NCBI RefSeq assembly: GCF_022012445.1
Contig: NZ_JAKLTS010000002.1
Location: 186,001 to 250,000 of the forward strand
Direction of reading: 5' to 3'
Length of the DNA: 64,000 nt
Source: Massilia sp. TS11
GTDB lineage: Bacteria > Pseudomonadota > Gammaproteobacteria > Burkholderiales > Burkholderiaceae_D
The notes beneath the pieces are model-generated. The model was not told the origin of the DNA, did no database searches, and saw only the letters and a program-made list of their open reading frames with translations. The position numbers and the translations under genes are program-made. Positions 8,940 through 16,962 of this stretch are shown one piece after another (position 1 is the first letter of the stretch; each line of letters starts with the position of its first letter).

Positions 8940-10256
8940 ATGCAAAGCATGACAGCACCGCTGCCGGGGCTTGCGGCCTCGAGCAAACCGTCCACTCCGG
9001 AGCGCATTGCGCCGTCTGAGATCGCCGTCGGCGTGATCATCGGGCGGGCCTCCGAGTATTTCGACTTCTTTGTGTATGCCATCGCCTCGGTGCTGGTCTT
9101 TCCGTCGGTGTTCTTTTCCTTCGAGCCCAAGCTCGATGCGATGCTGCATTCCTTCCTGATTTTTTCATTTGCCTTTTTGGCAAGGCCGCTCGGCACCGTC
9201 ACCTTCATGGCGATTCAGCAGCGCTTCGGGCGTGAAACCAAGCTGACGGCCGCCTTGTTCCTGCTTGGCGCCTCGACCGCCGGCATCGCCTTCCTGCCGA
9301 CCTACGAGACCCTGGGCCTGGGCGCGATTGCCTTGTTGGCCATGTTGCGTTTCGGGCAGGGGATCGCGCTCGGCGGCAGCTGGGACGGTCTGCCCTCGCT
9401 GCTGGCGCTGAACGCGCCGAAGAACAAACGTGGATGGTACGCGATGCTCGGCCAGCTCGGCGCGCCGACCGGTTTCCTGATCGCGGCCGGCCTGTTCGCG
9501 CTGCTGCTGTCGCAGCTGTCGCACCGCGACTTCCTCGACTGGGGCTGGCGCTATCCGTTCTATGTCGCCTTTGCGATCAATGTGGTGGCCCTGTTCGCGC
9601 GCCTGCGCCTGGTGTCGACGCCCGAGTACGCGCGCCTGCTCGAAGAAAAGGAACTGCAGCCGACCGATGTCGGCGAGATGCTCAAATCGCAGGGCCGCAA
9701 TGTGCTGATCGGCGGCCTGGCGGCCCTGGCCAGCTATGCGCTGTTCCATCTGGTGACGGTGTTCCCGCTGTCCTGGATCAGCCTGTACTCGACGCGCTCG
9801 GTCAGCGAGTTCCTCACCATTCAGATGGGCGGGGCCGTGCTGGCTGCCATCGGCATCGTAGTCTCGGGCTGGATCGCCGACCGCGTCGGCCGCCGCCGCA
9901 CGCTCGGCACCCTGGCCGTGCTGATCGGTGTGTTCAGCGGCTTCGTCCCGCTGCTGCTGCAGGGCGGCGATACCGGCCAGACGGTGTTCATCCTGCTCGG
10001 CTTCGGCCTGCTCGGCCTGTCGTATGGCCAGGCCGCCGGCGCCGTCACGGCCAATTTTGAACTGCGCTTCCGCTACACGGGCGCGGCCCTGACCTCGGAC
10101 CTGGCCTGGCTGGTCGGCGCCGCGTTTGCGCCCCTGGTCGCGCTCGGCCTGTCGGCCAAGTTCGGCCTCGCCTATGTCAGCCTGTATCTGCTGTCGGGCG
10201 CGGCCGGTTCGCTGGCGGCCCTGAGCCTGAACCGCGCGCTCGAAATCAAAGACTGA
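8940..10256 (+). CDS. MFS transporter, metabolite:H+ symporter type
   Basis: 438 residues with 12 predicted membrane helices. The N-terminal VIIGRASEYFDFFVYAIASVLVFP matches the first-helix signature of metabolite:H+ symporters (GxxxExYDFFxY), and the mid-loop ADRVGRRRTLGTL is the MFS motif. The substrate cannot be told from sequence; relatives carry dicarboxylates, citrate or osmolytes. It is divergent from the cyo operon and shares its 150-base promoter region. Start at ATG 8940; a second Met three codons on is possible. Confidence 0.8.
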   Translation: MQSMTAPLPGLAASSKPSTPERIAPSEIAVGVIIGRASEYFDFFVYAIASVLVFPSVFFSFEPKLDAMLHSFLIFSFAFLARPLGTVTFMAIQQRFGRETKLTAALFLLGASTAGIAFLPTYETLGLGAIALLAMLRFGQGIALGGSWDGLPSLLALNAPKNKRGWYAMLGQLGAPTGFLIAAGLFALLLSQLSHRDFLDWGWRYPFYVAFAINVVALFARLRLVSTPEYARLLEEKELQPTDVGEMLKSQGRNVLIGGLAALASYALFHLVTVFPLSWISLYSTRSVSEFLTIQMGGAVLAAIGIVVSGWIADRVGRRRTLGTLAVLIGVFSGFVPLLLQGGDTGQTVFILLGFGLLGLSYGQAAGAVTANFELRFRYTGAALTSDLAWLVGAAFAPLVALGLSAKFGLAYVSLYLLSGAAGSLAALSLNRALEIKD

Positions 10257-10268
10257 GTCCACATAAAA

Positions 10269-10299
10269 ACGCGCTGACCCGCCCGGCAGGTCAGCGCGT
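10269..10299. terminator. Convergent hairpin terminator between MFS and porin genes
   Basis: An 11-bp perfect stem (ACGCGCTGACC at 10269-10279 with its complement at 10289-10299) around a nine-base loop. On the minus strand it is followed by GTTTTTATG, so it best serves the porin gene; on the plus strand the T run (TTTT) is short. Confidence 0.7.
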
Positions 10300-10317
10300 G
10301 TACTTTTGGGGCGGGAC

Positions 10318-11400
10318 TCAGAACAGGTGGCGCAGCCCCCCCATCACCCCGCTTTGCGTTTTACCGCTGCCCACGCTGCCGCCGGCGTCGAGCGCGATGG
10401 CGGCATTGCCGTGGTTGTCCATGCGGCCCAGGCTGGCGTAGACGGCGCTGCGCGGCGACAGTGCGTAGCTCGCGCGCAGCACCAGCAGCGTCGTGTCATC
10501 GGCCGCGGCCTGCACATCCTTGCGTGCCACCTGGGCGTCCAGCGTCCACTGCCCCTGCGGCACACTCACTCCCAGATAGACCAGATCGCTATTCGTGATG
10601 CCGCTGGCGGCCAGCGTATGCCGGCGGATCAGGCCGCCGCCGAGTTTGGCGCTGCCCAGCATGACATAGGCATTCGCGCTCAGGCGGCGGTCGTATTTGT
10701 CGCTGCTGGTGAGGCCATTGGCGGCGCCGGCGTTGCCGAACAGCTTGTCGTAGCTGAAGCTGGCGCCATAGGCCTTGGACTCATAGCCGAGCAGCGCCGT
10801 GTACTGGCGGCAGGCGCGCGCATTGCCGCTGACTTCGCCCGCGCAATTGGTGGCGGCCGGGCCACCGGCGGCGGAGGCATCGCGGCCCAGGCTGTAGGTG
10901 GCGCCGGCGAGCACGCCATTGAAATTGCCCAGATAGCCGAGCGCATTGTCGCTGCGTGCGTTCGGCAGGTAGAGGTCGATGCTGCTGATCGAGAACAGGT
11001 TCGGGCGGAGCACATCACTGCGCGCCGTGGCGAGGAAAGTCATATTCGGGATGCGGCCCAGTTGCAGCGTGCCCCAGCCGCCGCGCAGGCCGACCCAGGC
11101 CTGGCGGCCGAACAGGCGCCCGCCCTGGCCCTGCACGCCGGTGTCGGGATTGAAGCCGTCTTCGAGCGTGAACACGGCCGCCAGGCCGCCGCCCAGATCC
11201 TCGCTACCGCGAAAGCCCAGGCGCGAGGGCAGGCTGCCGCTGAGCGAGGCCATCTTGGTGGCCGCATGGCCGGCCGCGTCGGTATTGGTGGTGCGTGCCA
11301 GGGCGGCGTCGATCACGCCGTACAGGCTGACATTGCTGTCGGCGTGAGCGAGGCCAGCGCCCATGGCCAGGGCCAGGGCGATCAAACTGCGTTTTTGCAT
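10318..11400 (-). CDS. Outer membrane porin, Gram-negative (Omp32) type
   Basis: 360 residues. A signal peptide of about 20 residues (MQKRSLIALALAMGAGLAHA) precedes DSNVSLYGVIDAAL, the standard start of betaproteobacterial trimeric porins. SRLGFRGSEDLGGGLAAVF, FGRQAWVGLRGGWGTLQLGR and a C-terminal Phe (GLRHLF) for BAM-dependent insertion are present. It should be a 16-strand barrel. It lies next to the broken aromatic-acid carrier gene and may have served uptake of the same substrates, but that is only positional inference. Confidence 0.92.
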   Translation of the reverse strand: MQKRSLIALALAMGAGLAHADSNVSLYGVIDAALARTTNTDAAGHAATKMASLSGSLPSRLGFRGSEDLGGGLAAVFTLEDGFNPDTGVQGQGGRLFGRQAWVGLRGGWGTLQLGRIPNMTFLATARSDVLRPNLFSISSIDLYLPNARSDNALGYLGNFNGVLAGATYSLGRDASAAGGPAATNCAGEVSGNARACRQYTALLGYESKAYGASFSYDKLFGNAGAANGLTSSDKYDRRLSANAYVMLGSAKLGGGLIRRHTLAASGITNSDLVYLGVSVPQGQWTLDAQVARKDVQAAADDTTLLVLRASYALSPRSAVYASLGRMDNHGNAAIALDAGGSVGSGKTQSGVMGGLRHLF

Positions 11401-11419
11401 CGGTGTCTCCGTGAGGTTT

Positions 11420-12763
11420 TTATTTGCTGGCCGCCAGCGGGCTGCTGACGGCGCTTGCGGGGGCGCTGCTGGGCTGGCGGATCATCGATACGGCCAGCGC
11501 GGCAAGCACGGCCGGAATGGCCATGGCCAGGAAGTTCTGCTGCAGCGGCAGGGCCATGCCGACCAGGATGCCGATCACGATCGGCGCCAGAATCGCGCCG
11601 CTGCGGCCCACGCCCGATGCCCAGCCGATGCCGGTCGAGCGCATCGCGGCCGGATAGAACTGGCCGGCGTAGGCATAGGTAACGATCTGGGTGCCGATGG
11701 TCGAGGCGCCCGCGAGGCCGACCAGTACGAACAGCAGCGGCGTCGGCATCGGGTAGCCGAGCAAGGAAATCGACACGGCCGCCAGGCAGTACATCCCCAC
11801 CAGCACATGCTTGATGTGGAAGCGATCGGCCAGCCAGCCGCCGCCGACGGCGCCGATCACTGCGCCAAAATTCAGCACGAGCACGAAGTTCAGGGCCGAG
11901 CCGAGGCTGTAGCCGGCGCCGGCCATCAGCTTGGCCAGCCAGGAGCTCAGCGCATACACCATGAACAGGCACATGAAGAAGGCGACCCAGAACATCAGGG
12001 TGCTGAAGCCGCGCCCTTCCTGGAACAGGCGGCCAACCGGCGTACCCTGGCCGTGGTCGGCCTGGGCCAGCGTGTAGTGCTCGCCGGCCTGGGCACGGTA
12101 GTCAGGCATCAGGCGCTGCAAGATGGCCTGCAGTTCGGCGTGGCGCTGGCGGCGTGCCAGAAAGGCCATCGACTCCGGGAGGTTTTTCAGGATGAAGGGG
12201 ATAAGCAGCACTGGCACACCGGCGGCCAGGAACACCGACTGCCAGCCGTAGCTGGCCAGCAGGCCTTTACCGAGCAGGGCGGCGAGCATGCCACCCACCG
12301 CATAGCCGCTGAACATCAGTGTCACCAGCGTGGCGCGGATGCGCTTGGGCGCGTATTCGGTCATCTGGGCGACCACATTCGGCATCACGCCGCCGATGCC
12401 CAGGCCGGCCAGAAAGCGCATCAGGCTGAAGCTGAACGGGTCGCTGCACATCCCGGCCGCCGCCGTGAACACGCTGAACAGCGCAAGGCAGATGACGATG
12501 GCCATGCGGCGGCCGATGCGGTCGGCGATGGTGCCGAGGAAGATCGCGCCGAACATCATGCCAAACAGGGCGGAACTGAGCATGAAGCCGGCGCTTTGCG
12601 GCGTCACGCCCATCTGCTACATGATCGAGGGCAAGGCGATGCCGGCCACGGCCAGGTCATAGCCGTCGCAGATGATGATCAGCGCGCACCAGAACAGGAC
12701 GCCCGCGTGGAAGCGCTTGAAGGGGGCCGTGTCGGCCACCGCGTGAATGTCGATGTGTCGCAT
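11420..12763 (-). pseudogene. AAHS-type MFS aromatic acid transporter, interrupted by an amber codon
   Basis: Reading from ATG 12763 (AAGGAG seven bases upstream) gives MRHIDIHAVADTAPFKRF, the first helix with CDGYDLAVAGIALPSIM, then TAG at 12619-12617 (codon 49), then QMGVTPQSAGFM in the same frame through to a stop at 11420. The whole frame would be 447 residues, the usual length of PcaK/BenK-type carriers, and DGYDLAVAG is the family's helix-1 motif. Relatives have LPSIMKQMG or similar, so a single AAG to TAG change is the likely lesion. Restart at ATG 12613 would give 397 residues lacking helix 1. It may be a pseudogene, a read-through gene or a sequencing error. Confidence 0.8.
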
Positions 12764-12802
12764 CGTGTGTCTCCTTTGTGGTTGTGGGTGTTATTTTTTG
12801 TG

Positions 12803-13168
12803 CAGCAGGTGGTGGGCGAAGCCCTGCTCGTCTATCCGAAGGCGCCGCGGCCCAGCTTCGCCGATCAGGTGCTGGCCGCCTTCGCGGCCGCCGGCCTGGT
12901 GCCCGAGCAGGTCAGCGAGGTGCGCGAGCTGCAGGTCGCCATGGGACTGGTTGCGGCCGGCCAGGGCATCGCCATCGTGCCCGAGAGCGTGCAGGGTATG
13001 CACCAGCGCAATGTGATTTACCGCCCGCTCGAGGACAAGCACGCGTTTTCGCCGATCTTCTTCAGCGCGCGCAGCCAGGACCGCACACCCGAACTCGAGA
13101 GCATGCTGGCCGCCGTCTACGCCACTTACGATCAGCTCGGCATTCCCTACACGCCGACCCAACTGTGA
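12803..13168 (+). pseudogene. C-terminal remnant of a LysR-family regulator
   Basis: About 120 codons from VVGEALLVYPKAPRPSFADQV to the TGA at 13168 match the last third of the effector domain of BenM/CatR/PcaQ-like LysR regulators (LQVAMGLVAAGQGIAIVPESV, then RPLEDKHAFSPIFFSAR). The DNA-binding half is absent. Upstream there is only the 40-base promoter region of the divergent MFS gene, with no fitting start or ribosome binding site, so a deletion seems to have joined the two. It supports loss of an aromatic catabolism locus. Confidence 0.75.
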
Positions 13169-13219
13169 GGCGGCGGCTGCACTAAAATAGCGCCATTGCG
13201 CACATGAAAGGACCTGGCC

Positions 13220-14038
13220 ATGAAGGCTCGTAACCTGCTCCGCACGCTGCTGCTGGGCGTCCTGGCCGGCGCGGCCTGGCCGGCGCTGGCCGCCTGCTCG
13301 CGCCCGATTCAGGTGCCGATGGCGCCGCATGGGGTCGCCATCGTCTCGAAAAACGACAAGGCGGCCGGCGTGCTGCCCGATCTGCTGCAAAGCCTGGGCG
13401 AGGCGCACGGTTGCAAATTCGTGTTCTCGCTGGTGCCGCGCGCGCGCCTCGAGATGCTGTTCAAGGAAGGCAATGCCGACCTCATCGTGCTGTCGACCCG
13501 CTCGCCCGAGCGCGACCGCGCGGGCAGTTTCGTCCCGATGATCAATTACCGCGCCGTCCTGGTCAGCAATAAACCCCTGCCCACGCCCGTGCACACGGTC
13601 GAGGAACTGGTCAAGAACACCGAACTGCGCATCGCCCTCGTGCGCGGCTTCGATTACGGCCCCGCCTACCGCACCCTGCTGGAGCCGGCGCTGACGGCGC
13701 GCGTGCAGCTGGCCAATGATCTGAACGACCTGATGCGCCGGCTGCAGGCGAATATCGCCGATGTCACCATCCTGCCCTACAGCAGCGCCTACAACACCAT
13801 CGTCGACGATGCGCGCCTCAAGGGGCTCGATGCGACGCTCACGATCCACGCGCTGGACGACCTGCCATGGCAGGATGCGGGCTTCTACGTGTCGAGCCGC
13901 ACGCTGGCGCCGGCCGACAAGAGCGCCCTGATCGACCTGCTCGGCGCGGACGAGGTGGGCAACCAGTTCATCAAGGGCCTGTCGAAGGCGATCCCGCCCA
14001 AGATTCTGGCCCTGACGGCGCGCCGCCATGCCAAGTGA
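13220..14038 (+). CDS. Periplasmic solute-binding protein, family 3-like
   Basis: 272 residues with a signal peptide (cleavage near ALA-AC, residues 24-26). The body has the type II periplasmic binding fold pattern, with ADLIVLSTRSPERDRAG, YRAVLVSNKPLP, and RIALVRGFDYGPAYRTLL. The final part retains QFIKGLSKAIPPKIL. No ABC permease or ATPase gene is next to it, so it may be an orphan binding protein or a signalling input. AAAGGACC precedes ATG 13220. It overlaps the next gene by 11 bases. The ligand is unknown. Confidence 0.7.
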   Translation: MKARNLLRTLLLGVLAGAAWPALAACSRPIQVPMAPHGVAIVSKNDKAAGVLPDLLQSLGEAHGCKFVFSLVPRARLEMLFKEGNADLIVLSTRSPERDRAGSFVPMINYRAVLVSNKPLPTPVHTVEELVKNTELRIALVRGFDYGPAYRTLLEPALTARVQLANDLNDLMRRLQANIADVTILPYSSAYNTIVDDARLKGLDATLTIHALDDLPWQDAGFYVSSRTLAPADKSALIDLLGADEVGNQFIKGLSKAIPPKILALTARRHAK

Positions 14039-14750
14039 GGCGGCGCCGCTGACGCTGGCGAGCCTGCCGACACCGTTTCGCGCCCTCGTGCTGGGCAGCT
14101 CGGGCGCGCTCGGCGCCGCCTTTGTCGAGCTGCTGCGCGCGCAGCCGCATTGCGCCGAGGTGGTGGGCCTGCACCGCGCCAGCAGCCCGGCCCTCGATTT
14201 CGCCGACGAAGCCAGCATCGGCGCGGCCGCCCAGGCCCTCGCGGGCGGGCCGCGTTTTCATCTGATCCTGAATGCCACCGGTATCTTGCATGCCGATGGG
14301 CTGATGCCGGAAAAGCGCCTGGCCGATCTGCACTACGCCCAGTTGCAGGCGACCTTTGTGGCCAACACTTTTGGCCCGGCCCTGGTGCTGCGCCATTTCA
14401 CGCCCCTGCTCGACAGCGAACGCGGCCTGATGGCCCTGCTGTCGGCCAAGGTCGGCAGCATCGGCGACAACCGCCTCGGCGGCTGGTACAGCTACCGCGC
14501 CTCCAAGGCCGCACTCAATATGCTGGTCAAAACGGCCGCCATCGAACTGGCGCGCAGCCAGAAGAACGCGGTGCTGGTGGCCCTGCATCCGGGCACGGTC
14601 AATTCACGTCTGTCGCGTCCCTTCCGCGGCGAGCAGATCGGCCGTCCGGCGCTGGCGGCGGCGGCCGATATGCTGCGCGTGCTCGATGGCCTGGGCCCGG
14701 CCGACAGCGGCAGCTTCCGCGCCTACGACGGCAGTCTGTTGCCCTGGTAG
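14028..14750 (+). CDS. SDR family NAD(P)-dependent oxidoreductase
   Basis: 240 residues with a Rossmann fold. It has the nucleotide motif LVLGSSGALGAAF (GxxGxxG-like), LNATGIL in place of NNAG, a catalytic Ser in LLSAKVGSIGDN and the YRASK motif (Tyr and Lys). It resembles the CsgA-like short-chain dehydrogenases of proteobacteria. The substrate is unknown. It starts inside the last codons of the binding-protein gene, so the two are probably co-translated. Confidence 0.82.
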   Translation: MPSEAAPLTLASLPTPFRALVLGSSGALGAAFVELLRAQPHCAEVVGLHRASSPALDFADEASIGAAAQALAGGPRFHLILNATGILHADGLMPEKRLADLHYAQLQATFVANTFGPALVLRHFTPLLDSERGLMALLSAKVGSIGDNRLGGWYSYRASKAALNMLVKTAAIELARSQKNAVLVALHPGTVNSRLSRPFRGEQIGRPALAAAADMLRVLDGLGPADSGSFRAYDGSLLPW

Positions 14751-14752
14751 GC

Positions 14753-14986
14753 CTAGCGCCAGCCCTGCAGCCAGCGGCTGCTGTCCTGCAGCTCGCGCCA
14801 GGGCAGGGTGAAGGCGCGCCGCGTCAGCACGGCCTCGAGCGTGACCAGCTCGATCGGCAGCTCGGGCTGCTCGGGCGCGATCACGGCGGTGACCATGAAA
14901 TGCTTTTCCTTGTTGCGCGGCGTGGCCGCCGTCCATTTGCTGCGCAGGAGTTTGGCCGGATTGAGGCGGGGTGTGGAGCTGGGCAT
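14753..14986 (-). CDS. Small Trp-rich protein (TIGR02450 type)
   Basis: 77 residues from ATG 14986. NPAKLLRSKWTAATPRNKEKH and the ending LPWRELQDSSRWLQGWR match the small conserved TIGR02450 family of Trp-rich proteins, which has no known function. It is convergent with the SDR gene (two-base gap) and divergent from the VIT-type gene. Confidence 0.8.
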   Translation of the reverse strand: MPSSTPRLNPAKLLRSKWTAATPRNKEKHFMVTAVIAPEQPELPIELVTLEAVLTRRAFTLPWRELQDSSRWLQGWR

Positions 14987-15097
14987 GATGCGGCCGTGGA
15001 AGCAAAGCGTGGCCGAGATTGAACGCCCTTTTGCCGGGCGCGTCAATGGCGCGCCGGAACTGCTAGACTCGCTGTATCACAACAGGACGGATCCACC

Positions 15098-15793
15098 ATG
15101 CCAGGACGACATCGCGAACGCCATCAACTGGGCCAGGTCGGCTGGCTGCGCGCCGCTGTGCTGGGCGCCAACGACGGGATTGTGTCGACGGCCAGCCTGA
15201 TTCTCGGGGTGGCCGCGTCGAATGCCTCGCATGCCAGCATTCTGGTGGCCGGCGTGGCCGGGCTGGTGGCCGGTGCGATGTCGATGGCGAGCGGCGAGTA
15301 TGTGTCGGTGCAGTCGCAGGCCGATACCGAGCGCGCCGCCATCGAGAAGGAGCGCGCCGAGCTGCGCGACAATCCCGATGGCGAGCACGCGGAGCTGGCC
15401 CACATCTACGTCGAACGCGGGCTGGAGCCGGCGCTGGCGCAGCAGGTGGCGGCCAGCCTGATGCGCCACGACGCGCTGTCGGCCCATGCGCGCGATGAAC
15501 TGGGCCTGACCGACACGCTCAGCGCACGCCCGCTGCAGGCGGCCGTATCGTCGGCGCTCAGCTTTGCTGTCGGCGCCGCGCTGCCGCTGCTGGTGGTGCT
15601 GGCCGCCCCGCCCGCGCGTCTGATTCCGCTGACGGTGCTGATGTCGCTGCTGTGCCTGGCCCTGCTCGGGGGTCTGGCCGCGCGCGCCGGCGGCGCCAAT
15701 GTGCTGCGCGGCGTGCTGCGCGTGAGCTTCTGGAGCGCGCTGTCGATGGCGGCCGCGGTCGGCATCGGTGCCCTGTTCGGCACCAGCGTCTAG
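15098..15793 (+). CDS. VIT1/CCC1 family metal transporter
   Basis: 231 residues with five membrane helices. The N-terminal LRAAVLGANDGIVSTASLILGVA and GAMSMASGEYVSVQSQADTE are the signature first helices of VIT1/CCC1 proteins, which carry iron or manganese in plants and yeast. The Glu-rich central loop (ERAAIEKERAELRDNPDGEHAEL) is the family's metal-binding region. In bacteria the likely role is Fe(II) or Mn(II) export; this is inference. ATG 15098 has CAGGACGG nearby. Confidence 0.85.
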   Translation: MPGRHRERHQLGQVGWLRAAVLGANDGIVSTASLILGVAASNASHASILVAGVAGLVAGAMSMASGEYVSVQSQADTERAAIEKERAELRDNPDGEHAELAHIYVERGLEPALAQQVAASLMRHDALSAHARDELGLTDTLSARPLQAAVSSALSFAVGAALPLLVVLAAPPARLIPLTVLMSLLCLALLGGLAARAGGANVLRGVLRVSFWSALSMAAAVGIGALFGTSV

Positions 15794-15798
15794 CGCAA

Positions 15799-15838
15799 CT
15801 GGCGCCGGGCTGCGGGTGAGGACGCAGGGAGGCGCCAG
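15799..15838 (+). other. Nested hairpin after the VIT-type gene
   Basis: CTGGCGCC at 15799-15806 pairs with GGCGCCAG at 15831-15838, and an inner CTGCG/CGCAG pair lies inside, giving an extended hairpin five bases after the stop codon. There is no T run after it, so it may be a weak or factor-assisted terminator or an mRNA 3' end structure. Confidence 0.45.
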
Positions 15839-15984
15839 CGTGAGAAGTCTCTCCAATGCTGAAGCCTGGGCGGAGACATCGGCCCGACTGTAAGCGCGAG
15901 GACACCGCCAATTGGTTTCCTTTTCTCCTGAATTAGAAGGTTTGTCACGTTCTAGAATTTCCCCTCGCGATGGAGGAGTGAGGG

Positions 15985-16941
15985 ATGATTCTTGGAGAAG
16001 CATGTACACGTTTCCTGGCCTATTGCCGGGACGAGCGAAAACTATCCGAGGCCACGGTGCGTGCATATGGCCTCGATTTGCAGGACCTGCGCCAGGCGCT
16101 CGGCCCTGAGCGGCCGCTGGACGCCCTGGACCAGGCGGCGGCGGAGGCCCTGATTCACCGCTGGGCGACCTGCCCACGCTGGAAGGCGAGTACACTGAAG
16201 CGCAAGCTGGCGACGGTGCAGGTGTTTATCGTCTGGCTCTGCCAGCGGCGCCTGCTGGCCGCTGATCCATTCACGGCGATCCGACCTTCGATCAAGCTTC
16301 CCAAGCGTCTGCCGCGCAATCTGTCGACATCGGAAGTGGCGGCCCTGCTGCGCCCGGCCGGTGCGTCGCCGGATGCTGGTCCGAGCGGGCGCTCGCGTCG
16401 TGACATGGTGGCCGATTGGGACCGGAGAACGGCGCGCCTGGCGGCCGAGGTGATCACTCTGACCGGAATTCGCGTGGGCGAGCTGGTGCAGATTGCGCCG
16501 GCCGATCTGCGACTGGACCAGCGTCAGATCCGCATTCGTGGCAAAGGCGACAAGGAACGCTTGGTCGTTTTCCCTGACGCGGTGACGGCCGAACGCATTC
16601 GTGACTATCTGGCCAGCGCACGCCGGCGCTTCGCGATTGAGGCGCCGCAGACGGTGTTCATTAGCGCCCACGCGCGCTGCGCGTCGGATCAATACATCAG
16701 GCGGGTGCTGCGTCAATATGCTTCGGACGTCGGGCTCGACCGTCGCATCACGCCGCACATGCTGCGCCACACGGCCGCTACGCAACTGTTGGAGGCAGGG
16801 CTCGATATTCGTGTCGTGCAGCGCCTGCTCGGCCACGCCAGCATTAGCACAACGGAGATCTACACCCATGTCTCCGATCAGGTGCTGCATGCCCAGATTG
16901 CACGGGCCGATGTCCGAAGGAGGCTGGAAACCTACGGATAA
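15985..16941 (+). CDS. Tyrosine recombinase (XerC/D-like integrase)
   Basis: 318 residues with an N-terminal SAM-like core-binding domain (residues 1-95) and a C-terminal catalytic domain. All catalytic residues are visible: Arg163 (TGIRVGEL), Lys187/190 (GKGDKER), His258 and Arg261 (HMLRH), His284 (LLGHAS) and nucleophile Tyr293 (TTEIYTHV). AGGAG lies six bases before ATG 15985. Its TAA stop lies within the left 17-bp repeat, and the next gene starts 21 bases later, so it is co-transcribed with whichever gene sits next to it. It is not next to a tRNA, and no phage genes are present. The likely role is site-specific inversion at the two repeats; this is inference from geometry. Confidence 0.93.
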   Translation: MILGEACTRFLAYCRDERKLSEATVRAYGLDLQDLRQALGPERPLDALDQAAAEALIHRWATCPRWKASTLKRKLATVQVFIVWLCQRRLLAADPFTAIRPSIKLPKRLPRNLSTSEVAALLRPAGASPDAGPSGRSRRDMVADWDRRTARLAAEVITLTGIRVGELVQIAPADLRLDQRQIRIRGKGDKERLVVFPDAVTAERIRDYLASARRRFAIEAPQTVFISAHARCASDQYIRRVLRQYASDVGLDRRITPHMLRHTAATQLLEAGLDIRVVQRLLGHASISTTEIYTHVSDQVLHAQIARADVRRRLETYG

Positions 16942-16953
16942 CTAGTAATTATC
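16937..16953 (+). repeat. Left 17-bp inverted repeat, candidate recombination site
   Basis: GATAACTAGTAATTATC, repeated exactly in reverse orientation at 20308-20324. Inside it, GATAA and TTATC form 5-bp arms around the asymmetric 7-base centre CTAGTAA, the form of a tyrosine recombinase core site. It includes the integrase stop codon and ends nine bases before the start of the next gene. Confidence 0.75.
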
Positions 16954-16962
16954 TGCCTTCCG

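Noticed and set aside
10257..10320. Small gene between MFS and porin
   Set aside because: The region is filled by a convergent terminator hairpin and has no start with ribosome binding site.
15840..15984. Possible riboswitch upstream of the recombinase
   Set aside because: I looked for glycine, manganese and guanidine riboswitch cores and found none; apart from the hairpin at 15799-15838 only loose GC-rich pairing is visible.
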